From Sycon ciliatum (taxonomy: Eukaryota > Porifera > Calcarea > Leucosolenida > Sycettidae), in the NCBI RefSeq assembly GCF_964019385.1, contig NC_088645.1, positions 44,543,529-44,607,528 of the forward strand: a stretch of DNA of 64,000 bases, given 5' to 3'. Shown piece after piece: positions 21,888 through 33,886 of the stretch (position 1 is its first letter; the number at the start of each line of letters is the position of its first letter). The notes under the pieces were generated by a model. It did no database searches, was not told the origin of the DNA, and was given only the letters and a program-made list of their open reading frames with translations. The position numbers and the translations under genes are program-made.

Positions 21888-22822
21888 CGCTGTTGGGGTC
21901 GTTGGTGCTGGTTAGTTTGCTGGCGGTGCTCCTGTGGGAGAGGTGGCTGCGCAGTGACCGATGGCTTGGAGGAGGGCCGAAGTGCTCCGTTGTCACTGGA
22001 GCTATTGAGCACTGATGCCCATACGCGCTGCTGGGTCGTGGATCTGCAAGTGCTACAACTTGTAGTGGTATCCATGTGGTTGGCTTGCTGCATTTGCAGC
22101 CCATGTGCACCCGGCTTGGATACGGTATCGCCCGCCTTTTGGAATGGGGTCGGTGCAGTGTGTTGTACATGCTCTACTGACTTGAGGCGCCCTTGGTTGG
22201 CTTGCTGCATTTGCAGCCCACGTGCACCCGGCTTGGATACGGTATCGCCAGCCTTTTTGAGTGGGGTCGGTTCTGTGTACATGTGTTGCATATGCTCTAC
22301 TGACTTGAGGCGCGCTTCCTGTTCCTTACACTTGTCCTCCAGCGCAGATATACGGGAATCTGATTGCACCGTACTAATAGGCGTATGCGTGTGTGCAAGG
22401 TCAGCTTGCTCTTTTCTAATCATGGAGAGTTCCCCTTGCATGTTGACGATTGCCGAGGAGATCCCTGAAAAAACTTCCTGAAGGGCGGCCAATTCAGCCT
22501 TGACTGTCCCAACTATTTCGGTCTTGATGCTTTCGATCAGGCCATTGACATCTAATATGGAGTCTTCGGGAGGCGAGATAACCTCTAAGTCACTTACCGG
22601 CGACTTGCTGCCTGCATCTCGACCGCATTCCGTAGGGTGTGTGGTTCTGCCCGCAGAACACACGTTCGCCTCTCCAGTAGAGTCACCAGCAGACCGAGAG
22701 TCTGTGTCGTCCTCCTCAACGTAGAGATCAAAGCATGGCTTCCCAAAGGCCTGCTTTGGGGTTACCGATCCTTGCTTGTAGCTATCGTTTGGATATGAAT
22801 AGTCGATCAACGGCATGGTCAC
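21470..22822 (-). CDS. LINE ORF1: coiled-coil RNA-binding-type protein
   Basis: 450 residues. An acidic N-terminus is followed by a heptad-like stretch with alternating charged and hydrophobic residues (roughly 95-180). Two copies of a KSVEHMQH/KSVEHVQH motif, a glutamine run encoded by a CAA/CAG repeat, and a C-terminal domain starting WTTVTSRK and KVYFVGNIDD follow. This layout fits CR1-type ORF1 proteins that coat the RNA and act as chaperones. Its UAA stop at 21470-21472 is followed in frame by ORF2. Confidence 0.7.
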
Positions 22823-22860
22823 AGCTCAAAAAATGCAACCGCACTCTACGATGTACAAAC

Positions 22861-23363
22861 TATCTGATTAGTTGTTGTTGTTGTTGTTGGATGTGAACCT
22901 GGTGTTGTTGTTGGATGTGAAGCTGGTGTTGTTGTTGCCGCCATGGTTGTTGGTCTTTCTGTTGAATCCAGCTCTGGTTCCGGTGGGACAAATCGACCAC
23001 CACGGGTGCTCCCCACCAACACAGACCTCGAAGGAGGAGGGTCAGGGGGAGGCAGAGGTGCTGTCACCACTCGAGGCACAGCCCCATGCAAAGCACCCAG
23101 AGGCACAGACTTAGGCACACCCGAGGGCTGCACCAGTGGCGGTTCCGCACGCACCTCCAAAGAGCTGCCAAGCTCCAGCCCGTCCAACACAGATGTCAGA
23201 GGGGGAGCGGCAGACAGCGGCAGGGAACTATCCTGCCGTCTAGGTGATGGGTTTTTCCTAGGCCTCCCGCGTTTGGGCCTCTCAGATTGCGCACTGGGTG
23301 GAAGGATGTGAAGTGGAGTGTGTTGTTTGATACGTGCGTTCAGGTGCTGAACAGTCGATAGTG
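22861..23363 (-). pseudogene. PLE copy 3, 5' part (GIY-YIG remnant and AT-hook region)
   Basis: The minus strand begins in the middle of the nuclease at TVQHLNARIKQH, then the AT-hook PKRGRPRKNP, then a long Pro/Thr-rich linker up to the LINE. The GIY and YIG strands are absent: the sequence is instead joined to an inverted copy of the element's own 3' end (23364-23529). This is the same head-to-head layout seen in the neighbouring palindromes. Confidence 0.75.
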
Positions 23364-23529
23364 TTATTACCCTAAAATTGTTCAAATAATGTTCTGTTGT
23401 GTAGTGTGGCAACGTTGTTGCCACTTGTGCCTAAATGTGTTTTGTCACCTTCTTGTTTATTATTGTTATTATTATCATTCGTTCTCACTTTTTTGTTTTT
23501 TGTTGCTGATACACACTTGTCACGCTTAA
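23364..23529 (+). repeat. Inverted 3'-end arm of PLE copy 3
   Basis: Matches the reverse complement of about 17475-17625, including the last codons (GTGTTATTACCC) and the UTR hairpin, with few differences. It then abuts an ATT array at 23530-23552. The short unique tail GATACACACTTGTCACGC is not in the other arm. Confidence 0.85.
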
Positions 23530-23552
23530 TTATTATTATTATTATTATTATT

Positions 23553-23703
23553 CTTGAATTATTTGCAGGCAACCTGCCTACACTCAAGAGAGCACTGCAT
23601 TTCACACAAATCCATTGGTATCGTTTATGTAACGATACCAATGGATTTGTGTGAAATGCAGTGCTCTCTTGAGTGTAGGCAGGTTGCCTGCAAACGATTC
23701 AAG
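23553..23703. repeat. Near-perfect hairpin: 64-bp arms, 5-nt loop
   Basis: Arms 23562-23625 and 23631-23694 are exact reverse complements around TATGT, and the match continues about 9 bp further with two mismatches. ATT runs lie on both sides (23530-23552, 23742-23756). It may be a foldback cDNA product, a tiny MITE or a small-RNA hairpin; it encodes no protein. Confidence 0.9.
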
Positions 23704-23756
23704 TATAATGAAGCGGCATGAAGCGTCCTTCAAAATTTTGAAATTATTATTATTAT

Positions 23757-24839
23757 TTTATTTATTTTACTAGGGTGGTTCCCACAGACCTATGGTCTTC
23801 TTTAATACGGGAGCATTAATTGGCAAAATATTATAATATTAGCACCTGCATAATGCTTTCTCTCTTCAGTTCAGGCCATGAGTGTAGCCCGTAGTGTAGC
23901 CCTTTCTTCTTCAGGACAGAGTAGAGCAGTGATTCGCATTGAGTTACAATTTTTTGGAGCAAGGAGATATTGTTGTTGGCGTTCATTTGTTTTACATCGC
24001 GTGTCAAACGGGCAGTTGAAGGTACCTGTCGCTGACTACGAGATGTGTGTATTGACATGGTACCCTATCTGTTAACTTCGGAATATCCACTCTTCACAAA
24101 GCGTTTACATGGTTTAGGCTGATCAGATCTCTGGACTAGTTTAGCGAGGGTCTTCGCAGACTCTTTCTTGCACCTTCTAAAACCTTGGTAGAACCGTCAT
24201 TACTCCGTTAGTTTAATATTAAACTAAAGCTAAAATTAAAAATGCAAAGCTCAGACGTGTGTGCGTGGGTGGCAAAAGACGTCTTTTTCGATACGCCTCC
24301 AACGCCAACCCGTTTTGTGCGAAGATGAGGTGAGGTTGCGGGTCATCTGTGGGGTTCTGGGATCACTTTTGTCAGCCAGGGGTCATTTCCCCAATAATCT
24401 TTGAGTAATGTGGGGCACCCCAAAGGCTCTCCTCCAGCATACTCGTCCTTTTCATTGGCTCGTAATGCGTACGCAGCGGCCAGATAAGGCCGTTGTTGCG
24501 CCGTTTAGAGCCCCCAGCACGAACCGTTCATGGGGGCGCTTCATAGGTATCACTATGAAGCGCCCCGAGGTTCGTGGCCCCAGTTTCAACTGTTGAGTGT
24601 TGACTGTTTTGTCCAGCTGCCCAGAAAGATTAATTGACAAATTAATATTAACTGGTTTGAGGGAAAGACAAATTAATAATAATATTCACGTATGTCACGT
24701 GATTGTCGCCTTGGAGTTATATTTATTCTTCTTCTACTAGGGAATTCCCAACAGGCGTCAGCGCCTTTTTACATGGAACCCTAGGTATTTGATGGATGAG
24801 CGAAATTCAGCTGGTGAACTAAACATGCGACAAGCCGGT
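23757..24839. other. No gene recognised; small hairpin and SINE scrap
   Basis: Two details only. A hairpin with GGGGGCGCTTCATA/TATGAAGCGCCCC arms lies at 24533-24565. A roughly 24-bp scrap of the 281-bp repeat 3' end lies at 24646-24669, at an AATTAATATTAA stretch. Confidence 0.5.
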
Positions 24840-25325
24840 GGAAGTGTATTATCCATATAAAAATCGCTCTGTGAGCGGTTCTGAAAAACCTTTACTGGTA
24901 CTGCCCCGTCGTAAAAGTAAGAAATTAGAACTGGCCCATTGTCCCCCCAAATGCGAACTGATCCACCTAAATCGCGAATGACGGGACCCGAACGCACCAG
25001 TAGCACGAGGTCGGGAGGGCACAGGATCACGGCAATTATCATAGGGTAACACCAGTAGTAGTAGTAGAATTTATTATTTTGATAGGGAAGCCTACCGCTA
25101 GTACATGGTACATGGCCTATGGTCCGGACCAACGTCCCCATCTGCATCCACAGGTAGGAACCTCGTGCTACTGGTGCGTTCGGGTCCCGTCATTCGCGAT
25201 TTAGGTGGATCAGTTCGCATTTGGGGGGACAATGGGCCAGTTCTAATTTCTTACTTTTACGACGGGGCAGTACCAGTAAAGGTTTTTCAGAATCGCTCAC
25301 AGAGCGATTTTATATGGATAATTTC
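24840..25325. repeat. Foldback repeat with a LINE tail in its loop
   Basis: Arms 24845-25016 and about 25159-25325 are near-identical inverted copies. The loop contains, on the minus strand, the terminal CCCTATCAAAATAATAAA and (CTA)n of the LINE at 26736-27979. Both arms keep the same open frame (LLVRSGPVIRDLGG), which I do not recognise. Confidence 0.8.
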
Positions 25326-26735
25326 AGCTCTTTTTCCGTTCCCTCCCCACCCCAACCCCGAAGGTAAACATGATGACCACGCGCGCGATGTACTGTATGT
25401 AGCCATGCGACTGCAATAACACACTGATACATACCAGCCCTCCCCGCCTCGCTACCCCGCACACAGATACACAAACATGTGTATGCACACGGCACACACA
25501 CGTGGCCACGCACACATACGCACATGCACACGACACAAACAGGAAATTCTTCATGTATAATGCCATGCAAAGCAGTGGCCACCGTACTTGAGGAAGTCAG
25601 TTGTGAAACAAAAATAATTCAACTACAGCGTGTAGACAAGCTGACGGCCAAAGCACAACATCGCAAACATGACATTTGCCCAAGGATTGCAGTTTGCAGA
25701 CCATGCCATGGAAGCAGCGGATGCAGAATGCAATATCATACAAAGTGACAAGCAAGGACGTGGCCATCATACACCAGAAACTTGCAGAAAGTCACATATC
25801 CAACAGATAGAGAAGTGAACAGCAATCTGATACAGCCCACACAGGACAAAGCGGACCTGATACTCGTCCCAGGATCGCAGGTGGCAAACCCTTTTCAATG
25901 CATAACATGCAGGTGTACGTTAGACGCATGAACATCTGACCGTGTCGCCAGCATACAATGTCATCACATGTTTACCCCACAAGTTACACACATGCACAGT
26001 AGAAGCACAATGAAAGCAATGGAAAAGTACGATGTGGTTGCTGAAGCATCTTCACACTTCAAATTCAGACTTCAATGTGGTCGTCACGGGATGATATACC
26101 TGCAAGATACAAGTGATGAAGAAAGAAAGCAGAAGGTCGTGAGGTAGGCTATGAGACACCACAAACGGTTCACCTCAATGTCTGTTCAGGGCTAGTGCAC
26201 TCACACGGAGAATTGTCATAATCGAGCATTTCCCAAACTGGGAAGTGCAATGAAATCCACTTGCATGCACAGGAGCAATTTTGCAATATTATGATGCGCA
26301 ATTTGACACGATCTGCGATGCTGCGTGCGATGTGCCCTGCTGTCATGATAGTGACAGTCACCGCGGTATGTTTTGTCAACGTCGCCCGTGCACTCTTCTG
26401 TCAAGTCCAAAGTGCTCACATATTTGGCAATGTTTTTGCAGTGATTAACTTTTATCCTAGTTATGTCACGGGTAACTTTAATGAAGTACCCGCAGGCCGT
26501 GTCGATCTGCACATCGTCCACTCTCTCATGTACTTGGCCTGCTTTGTCTGTGTATCCATTTCATGTGCGATCCACAGAATCGACTAGACAGTGGGTGCAA
26601 TACGCTCTCTACCTGAAGACGTTCTTCTGGCGACATCTCGCCATGTACTTGGCCTGGCTTTGTCTGTGTATCCATTTCATGTTCGATCAACTAAATCTCA
26701 ATGCACTACAGAGACTAGACAGTGGGTGCAATACG
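25326..26735. other. No gene recognised; local direct duplication
   Basis: CA-rich simple sequence lies near 25450-25540. A roughly 80-bp segment starting ATGTACTTGGCCT is directly duplicated at about 26529-26605 and 26642-26735; the second copy is interrupted by the LINE that follows. Confidence 0.6.
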
Positions 26736-27979
26736 AGGATGCGTTAACTCTCGCAGTAAACCGCTGGATGATGAGTGTGGACAAGGGCGAGTATTGCGGG
26801 GTTGTACTCGTGGACATGAGCAAGGCCTTCGATCGGGTACGCCATGAACTACTACTTAACGAGCTTCAAGCTATTGGCATAAGCGGAGTAGCACTACAGT
26901 GGTTCTCCAGCTATCTCCAGGGTCGACGACAACAGGTGAAAATTGGAAATAACAGAGGAGACGAGACACATTGTACACGAGGCGTTCCGCAAGGGTCGGT
27001 GCTAGGGCCTCTGTTATTCTCTTTGTACGTGCGACATGTCCCTGGAGTACTTCGCCACGCAGAGTCCCAACAGTATGCTGACGATATCGCCTTTTATATA
27101 CACTGTCAGTCTACTGGAGAACTTCAGCACAAGTTGACAAGTGAGTTGAACAGACTAAATACGTACCTTGGAAGCATTGGTCTCATCTTGAATGCCCAGA
27201 AAACGAAGTTCATGGTGCTTCGGAAGAAGGCTCTGCCTCTTGCGCCGGATCTTACCATTGCATGCGGTGGTGTCGATATTCGACCTTCTGCCACAGCGCG
27301 TTATCTTGGCCTCATTATTGACCAACACCTCACCTTTGAGGATCAAGTCAACCATGTGTGTACATCTGTTTATAAGAAGATAGGAGCATTCCGCCGCTGC
27401 CGCCGTACAGTAGATCACCAAACTAAGCGAATATTTTATTTATCCCTCATCCAATCCACTATTGAATACGCCAGCAACTCGTATGCTCACTGTCTTACAC
27501 CATCTTTATACTCTCGCCTTGTTACTTTAAGTCATATCAGCATGAAACAGGTTTTTGGTCTCCCTCGCCGTACCCCGACTGTCTTTGTTTTGCGCCACGC
27601 TAAGTTATACTCCCTCGAATCTCGTCTCAACTTGAGGCTTTTTATTTTTGTTTTCCGCTGTATTCATCAGCTTACAAGTCCTCTTCTTTCCTCAATGTTC
27701 ACCCTCCAGTCGGCTGCTACTTGCACCGAGAGGCGCACTAGAGGGCAATCATTCTCTTCACTTTCTTTGCCCGCTGCTACCACTAGATATGGCATGTTCT
27801 CCATTTCTTTCCTTGGCGCTGATAGGTGGAATTCTCTGCCTGTCTCGTGTCGTCAGGTTGAGCATCTGTCCGTTTTTGTTTCGCTCTGTAAAGAGCACTT
27901 AGGGTTCCCTGTAACAAGACGGCAACGTCTGTAGGGCCTTCCCTATCAAAATAATAAATTCTACTACTACTACTACTAC
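26736..27979 (+). pseudogene. 5'-truncated LINE reverse transcriptase with (CTA)n tail
   Basis: The frame to 27934 gives about 400 residues: VDMSKAFDRVRHE, GVPQGSVLGPLLFSLYV, the catalytic YADD, YLGLIIDQHL, and the LINE C-terminal tail (DRWNSLPVSCR). The endonuclease and the first RT blocks are missing, so it cannot act alone although no stop interrupts it. The 3' end is CCTATCAAAATAATAAA followed by (CTA)n. The target site is visible as TACG at 26732-26735 and 27980-27983. The uninterrupted sequence GCAATACGCTCTCTACCTG survives at about 26597. CR1/Jockey group by motif style. Confidence 0.8.
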
Positions 27980-28255
27980 TACGCTCTCTATCTGAAGACG
28001 TGAACCAGTACATTTTTTGGAAAAGTTATACGTACACCTGAAACGTAATGAAGTACAGGAATAGAGAGAGTGACTACAATACGCTCTCGACCTGATATAG
28101 TGATAACGTGAGTACAAGACACTCTCCACCTGATAACGTGTTAGAAGGTAACATGTCTACAGTCCCACCGTTCCCTTCCGACACGACTGTGGACCATTAA
28201 ATTTTTTTGAGAAGTTATACGTACACCTTAAACGTAATGAAGTACAGGAATAGCA

Positions 28256-28480
28256 CTATGGTTGACACCTATTATGTAATGCTGTATCACTTCCTTTTTT
28301 TGTTCACACTTTTAATTATGCTGTTATAAAATGTTCTATTTTTTGTACACAGTACCCTCAGTTCCGCTACTATTCACTGATGAGTGGAACACGAAAATCG
28401 ATTTTGAATAACATAAAAATCTTTAAAAATTTCCATAAACTCGTTGTTGTCTGGCCATGTCTGCATCGATTATACTCTTA
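28256..28480 (+). mobile_element. Solo 3' end of the PLE-4 family
   Basis: Matches the 3' UTR of the element at 40.9-45.6 kb (GACACCTATTATGTAATGC to GTCTGCATCGATTATACTC) with scattered substitutions and no protein sequence. It holds an intact hammerhead. It is a solo terminal repeat or an extreme 5' truncation. Confidence 0.85.
28371..28410 (+). ncRNA. Hammerhead ribozyme, solo PLE-4 end
   Basis: Stem I TATTCA/TGAATA (6 bp), CTGATGA 28377-28383, stem II GTG-GAA-CAC (perfect), GAA 28393-28395, stem III AA-TCGA-TT, and cleavage after T at 28404. Every core base is canonical. Confidence 0.88.
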
Positions 28481-28929
28481 TTTTCATTATTTTATTTTTC
28501 TAATAAAGAGCTTTGCTGATGTGGTGTAGTGGAACTCATGTGAAATCTACACCGTGATTGTTTTCGTCAAATATTATCTTCTCTTTTCTCTCTCTGCCGC
28601 GGTGCTTTTTGTTACTCCATTGTCGTGAGTTCCCTTTGGAACGTAGACGAGAATTATAATTATTATTATTATAATTATTGCCCACCCTCTTGACCAGAGA
28701 TCGCACAAACCCTGAGTTTTGACGGGTCTGTACTACTCCTGGCTCTTGACCGTTGGTCGGTGTACGCGATGCACGAACAGTTTTGGTAGGGGGAGTACGT
28801 TTTCAAGTAGGACTGAATGCGGAAAGTAGGACTCGTCCATCTGCCCCTCCCCACCTGGAGCATCGAGGAGGTAGGGGTGCTCTGGCAGGGGTGTTACCGT
28901 ACTGGCACGTGCACACGTACTGTTTTCCA
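28481..28929. other. No gene recognised
   Basis: AT-rich flank of the solo PLE end with a short TTATAATTATT run near 28655; nothing else recognised. Confidence 0.4.
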
Positions 28930-29121
28930 TGTAGTAGGGTACGCTTTCCAACGGCCAAAGAGAGTTGGAAAGCTTGTGTCTTTGTGGGTAACCTGAACAT
29001 TTGGGCTCATGCAAAATCGCACCGATTTTGGGATTTCCCCACAACTTTTTGCGTCCGCAAAAATGTTGTGCTGGACCGCATTCCTGTCACTTCGCAGTGG
29101 TTTTTCGTTGGTGCAGTTTGT
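28930..29121 (+). repeat. Dispersed 190-bp repeat, copy 1
   Basis: Nearly identical to 33018-33203, from GGTACGCTTTCCAACGG to TGGTGCAGTTTGTAT. Non-coding; family unknown. Confidence 0.9.
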
Positions 29122-30639
29122 ATTTTGGAGTTCTATGACATTTTGGGTCTAACATGATCATGGAAGAGTGCTCTTTCGACGAGAACAGGGCTTCAACTGT
29201 AGCTTTACAGCAGGAAAGAAAATCGATGCTGGTGGTCAGAGGGAAGACGTGATTGAACGATTTCTTGGCTGTTTTATGTTGGCAAGTCAAATATTCACCC
29301 TGCCGGGGCGTAGGCAGGTTAGTTTTTCTTCAGCTTCGGCCGTTTTTACCTCTGCTGCTGAACAGCTAGATCCCTGGGCGTCAACTGCCGGCCAAGCACG
29401 TCATTGTTACGTACGGCCGGCCTGCTGCGAGTGTTCATCCAAATAATAGTGTGATCTACAGCGGGGCTGCCAAGTTTGTCCATTGATGCTGTCCAGCCAA
29501 CTTTGTTGCTGCGTCTTATCAGCCAAATCCAGTGTCATCTGCTGCGAATATGCCAAATTTGGCCATTGCTACTACTTCTAGTCCGTCACATACAGTATTA
29601 TCTGCGGAGAATCGGCCAAATGATTCGTCCAGTGCAGCTGGTCAGCCAACCATTGTGGCATCTGCTGCAGGCCTGGTGAATGTTGCTGTTTGTCAGTCAA
29701 CACGTAAAACCATCGACCATGTATAAGTAATCACTCGTACATTGTTCACAATGCAGTATGTTGCTGGGCACCCATATTCGCCCTTCACAGCCAGTCAGCC
29801 ACTAATTTTCCTGCTGGTGGTCATCCGTATATGCCAGCTTTGTCGGTCGGTCGGTACCCGTATGTCGCGTACTGCATTCAGTTGCGCATGTTGCCAGCTG
29901 CAACTAGCCAGCGAGTTATCTCACATCACGGTAATAATGGACGTACCTCACAGTGCTGCCCCTGCATGGGCTCTTTGGCCGCGTGAATGAGTGGAGAGAT
30001 TTTCACAAAAAAAATCCGGGGTTCCAGTAAGTAGCGGCAACACCCCGACCGCTCAGCAAGCAACTTCTGCACAAGCAGCAAGATGTTCGGGCGTAGTGTG
30101 AGAGCCGGCGTCAATCTAAGTCTGGAGGCCGTGGAGAATGATCAAACCATGACGGCAGAGATGCTGCAATATTTGAGTGGCGCGGAAGTGGATGGATTTG
30201 ATGTGGCCGCCTCCTATTCTCAGTAGCGGTTTTGCAGCAGAGGAGGCTAGCAGAGTTCTTGGCAGCCACCAAGAAAAAGCTGGAATCGCCCACAGCGGCA
30301 ATCTGACAAGTGAGATGCTTTACAGCCACACCTGTGCCGAGGGCATATAAATCCCCTCAGATACCACCTGGGCTGAATTATCCATCAGGCAAGTGTACAT
30401 GATGATAAACAATGTCTGTTTTGGGCTTAAGGTATTCATTTTGCATTGAATGAGTGGTCAGGCCATGCAACGAGCTTCTTACAAGCGGATGAGTATAATG
30501 TAGGGGCCTGGTGGGTCATGCAATTTGTGTGCAAGGGATGTATTTACTCATAATTCTCGGTGCTTTGCCGCTAAACCAGTGATGAAACATCACTATGATC
30601 CATGGACATGACAAACAGAATCCATTATAAGGTATATGG
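29122..30639. other. No gene recognised
   Basis: Short open frames only, on both strands, with no domain or repeat I recognise. Splice-like sites are not convincing. Confidence 0.4.
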
Positions 30640-30930
30640 GTACCTACGAAAGCATGAATAAGGAATAACGAGCATGAATGAGACAAGGGTACCTGCGGAA
30701 GCATGAATAATGAATAACGAGCATGAATGAGACAAACACCGAAAAGTGTGAAATAGTTGGGTACCTACGAAAGCATGAATATGGAATAACGAGCATGAAT
30801 GAGACAAGGGTACCTGCGGAAACATGAATAATGAATAACGAGCATAAATGAGACAAGGGTACCTGCGGAAGCATGAATAAGGAGTAACGAGCATGAAGGA
30901 GACAAACACCGAAAAGTGTGAAATAGTTCT
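30640..30930. repeat. Minisatellite, roughly 48-bp units in a higher-order pattern
   Basis: Repeats of GGTACCTGCGGAAGCATGAA, ATAACGAGCATGAATGAGAC and, less often, AACACCGAAAAGTGTGAAA. Two larger blocks of about 130 bp are arranged in the same order. Confidence 0.85.
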
Positions 30931-31019
30931 GTAGCCGATTACCGTATATCTGGTATCCTATTCTTACTTTGCCCTTGTCAGTGAAGTGTAAGAGAGCCCC
31001 AGTGCGGCTCAGAAGTGTG

Positions 31020-31044
31020 AAGGGTGCGAATGCCTTCGGGCAAT

Positions 31045-31128
<84 letters not shown>

Positions 31129-32159
31129 AATGCCACACTGGCACAATTTCGTGGGTGTGAATGTCTTCGGGCAATGAGAGAGAGAGAGAGCTAATGCCGC
31201 AGTGGCACAGTTTGGTGGGTGTGAATGCCTTCGGGCAATGAGAGAGAGAGAGAGAGAACTAATGCCGCGGTGGCACAGTTTGGTGGGTGTGAATGCCTTC
31301 GGGCAATGAGTGAGAGAGAGAGAGCTAATGCCGCGGTGGCACGGAGATATTGCCGAAGTGGCACAGTTTGGTGGGTGTGAATGCCTTCGGGCTATGAGTG
31401 AGAGAGAACTAATGCCGCAGTGGCACGGTTTGGTGGGTGTGAATGCCTTCGGGCAATGAGTGAGAGAGAGAGAGAGCTAATGCCGCGGTGGCACAGAGAT
31501 ATTGCCGAAGTGGCACAGTTTTGGTGGGTGTGAATGCTTTCGGGCAATGAGAGAGAGAGAACTAATGCCGCGGTGGCACCGAGATATTGCCGAAGTGGCA
31601 GAGTTTGGTGGGTGTGAATGCCTTCGGGCTATGAGTGAGAGACAGCTAATGCCGCGGTGGCACGGAGATATTGCCGAAGTGGCACAGTTTTGGTGGGTGT
31701 GAATGCTTTCGGGCAATGAGAGAGAGAGAACTAATGCCGCGGTGGCACGGAGATATTGCCGAAGTGGCACAGTTTGGTGGGTGTGAATGCCTTCGGGCAA
31801 TGAGAGAGAGAGAGAACTAATGCCGCAGTGGCACGGTTTGGTGGGTGTGAATGCCTTCGGGCAATGAGAGAGAGAGAGAGAGAGAGCTAATGCCGCAGTG
31901 GCACCGAGATATTGCCGAAGTGGCACAGTTTGGTGAGTGTGAATGCCTTCGGGCAATGAGAGAGAGAGAACTAACGCCGCAGTGGCACAGTTTGGTGGGT
32001 GTGAATGCCTTCGGGCAATGAGAGAGAGAGAGCTAATGCCACAGTGGCACAGTTTGGTCTGTGTGAATGCCTTCGGGTAATGAGAGAGAGAGAGAGAGAG
32101 CTAATGCTGCAGTGGCACAGTTTGGTCTGTGTGAATGCCTTCGGGTAATGAGAGAGAGA

Positions 32160-32257
<98 letters not shown>

Positions 32258-32330
32258 AGAGCTGATGCCGCAGTTTCATGGGTGTGAATGCCTTCGGGAA
32301 ACGAGTGAGAGAAATATTGCCAAAGTGGCA
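31020..32330. repeat. (AG)n-rich compound minisatellite
   Basis: Alternates (GA)n runs with a unit GCTAATGCCGCAGTGGCACA plus TTTGGTGGGTGTGAATGCC and TTCGGGCAATGA. Some units add CGGAGATATTGCCGAAGTGG. The longest GA tracts are at about 31048-31125 and 32158-32252. Open frames across it are low-complexity artefacts. Confidence 0.95.
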
Positions 32331-32936
32331 CAGTTTGATGGGTGTGAGTACCGTCTGGGAATTAGTGAGAAATACAGTACAGTACCTCTTTGGCCTGCAG
32401 TTGTGTGTTGTGTTTGTGCTTCGCTTCTGTGACTTGTATGTTTCCACAGGTGGAGGCGTTGGGCACGGAAGTGACATATCTTGTCTTAATCTTGCGCTCA
32501 GTTGTGTGGCTTTCGCAGTGGTCTGAAGAGCACTAAGATGCCTGGGTTCAGGGGGGCCGTTTGGTACCTACCGAGTCAATGCCCTGACCGTACAGTATGG
32601 ACTGTGGCCTATATACAGACTTTTTGGCATGATCACATCAGCAGCTGGGCCAGCCATTGTATGGCGAGACACATGCTTGGCACTCACCATGGCCTTCACA
32701 TCTCTATGACGTATACCAGGGCCGAGAGCTGTTTTCTATAGATGCTGCGCGAGTAGGATGTTAATGAGAGTGTTGTTCAGGAACATGGATAGTGCAGTCT
32801 GCCTTACTGGACGAATCCAAACCTCGTATTGGCAAATATTGGGAATCTATGCAAGCGCTATGCAGCCGAATCGGATGACACAATTTGACAGGTAACACAG
32901 AGTATATGGCAAGGCATGTACCCAGGGCTATCCTTT

Positions 32937-33203
32937 TCTGTCGCCATTGCCGAGCCACCATGCTCACAGCAGAGACTTCTGTGTGTGTTATTGTTGTGAA
33001 GTGGACCACAAAGACGGTACGCTTTCCAACGGCCAAAGAGAGTTGGAAAGCTTGTGTCTTTGTGGGTAACCTGAACATTTGGGCTCATGCAAAATCGCAC
33101 CGATTTTGGGATTTCCCCACAACTTTTTGCGTCCGCAAAAATGTTGTGCTGGACCGCATTCCTGTCACTTTGCAGTGGCTTTTCGTTGGTGCAGTTTGTA
33201 TCC
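32937..33203 (+). repeat. Composite dispersed repeat
   Basis: The first part (32937-33017) recurs at about 33698-33770; the second (33018-33203) recurs at 28930-29121. Here the two are joined, so this copy probably shows a longer parent element. Confidence 0.85.
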
Positions 33204-33886
33204 CACCCTCCCACCCCTGACTTCTGGGTGTGTGCTTATCGATATATTATCGTATTGGTTTTTCTTATTGGCCATGTGGCTGTTGCAGTTACGACTGCTT
33301 TTCTTTTTTAGTTAAAAAACGTAGGGGAGGTGTGTGCGTCGTGGGCCATTGTATGGTTACATACAGCTTCAGATTGTATGGCTAGTGACAGGGGGGTTGA
33401 GTCTGCAGGGGAAGAATACAGTGATTGAACTGAAGCTGGATGATGACCGTGTGGTGAGTGTGTGGGGGGTTCGAGATGCCGTCCTGGGGCAGGGATGTCG
33501 GTCCTTTAGCTTGGACGGGTGTTGTTACATTCATTGTAACATTTTGTCGTTTTCTGTGTGTTTTGCTGTGCGACTATAGTAGCAGCAGTGCCTTGTGCTA
33601 ATTTTTCTTATGATATCAGGCCCTATGCGTACAATTATTCAAAAAAGAAAAAAAAGAAAAAATATCAGGAAGGAGATATAATAATATCAATAATAAAGCC
33701 ATTGCCGAGCCACCGTGCTCACAGCAGAGACTTCTGTGTGTGTTATTGTTGTGAAGTGGACCACAAAGACTACATTATTATTGCAATTGAGAGCGTATAC
33801 AGGAAGGCCATAAGAGATGATAATTTAGGGCAAAATGAAGAAAAGAAAGAAAATGATAACACTCAAAAGCGCTCAAAACATACCAC
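33204..33886. other. No gene recognised; second copy of a dispersed repeat
   Basis: Contains the truncated repeat copy at 33698-33770 (GCCATTGCCGAGCCACCG to ACCACAAAGAC) and an A-rich run near 33643-33665. Confidence 0.5.

Larger units (their letters stand above)
18111..22860 (-). mobile_element. CR1/L2-like LINE, near full length, inserted in PLE copy 3
   Basis: ORF1, ORF2, a short 3' UTR (18140-18253) and an AAT-type tail (18111-18139, read on the minus strand) form a complete LINE. It interrupts the proline/threonine-rich region of the PLE reading frame. I could not find a clear target-site duplication. Confidence 0.8.

Noticed and set aside
31020..32330. CRISPR-like array of spaced repeats
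   Set aside because: Spacers are GA microsatellite of variable length and the context is a eukaryotic genome.
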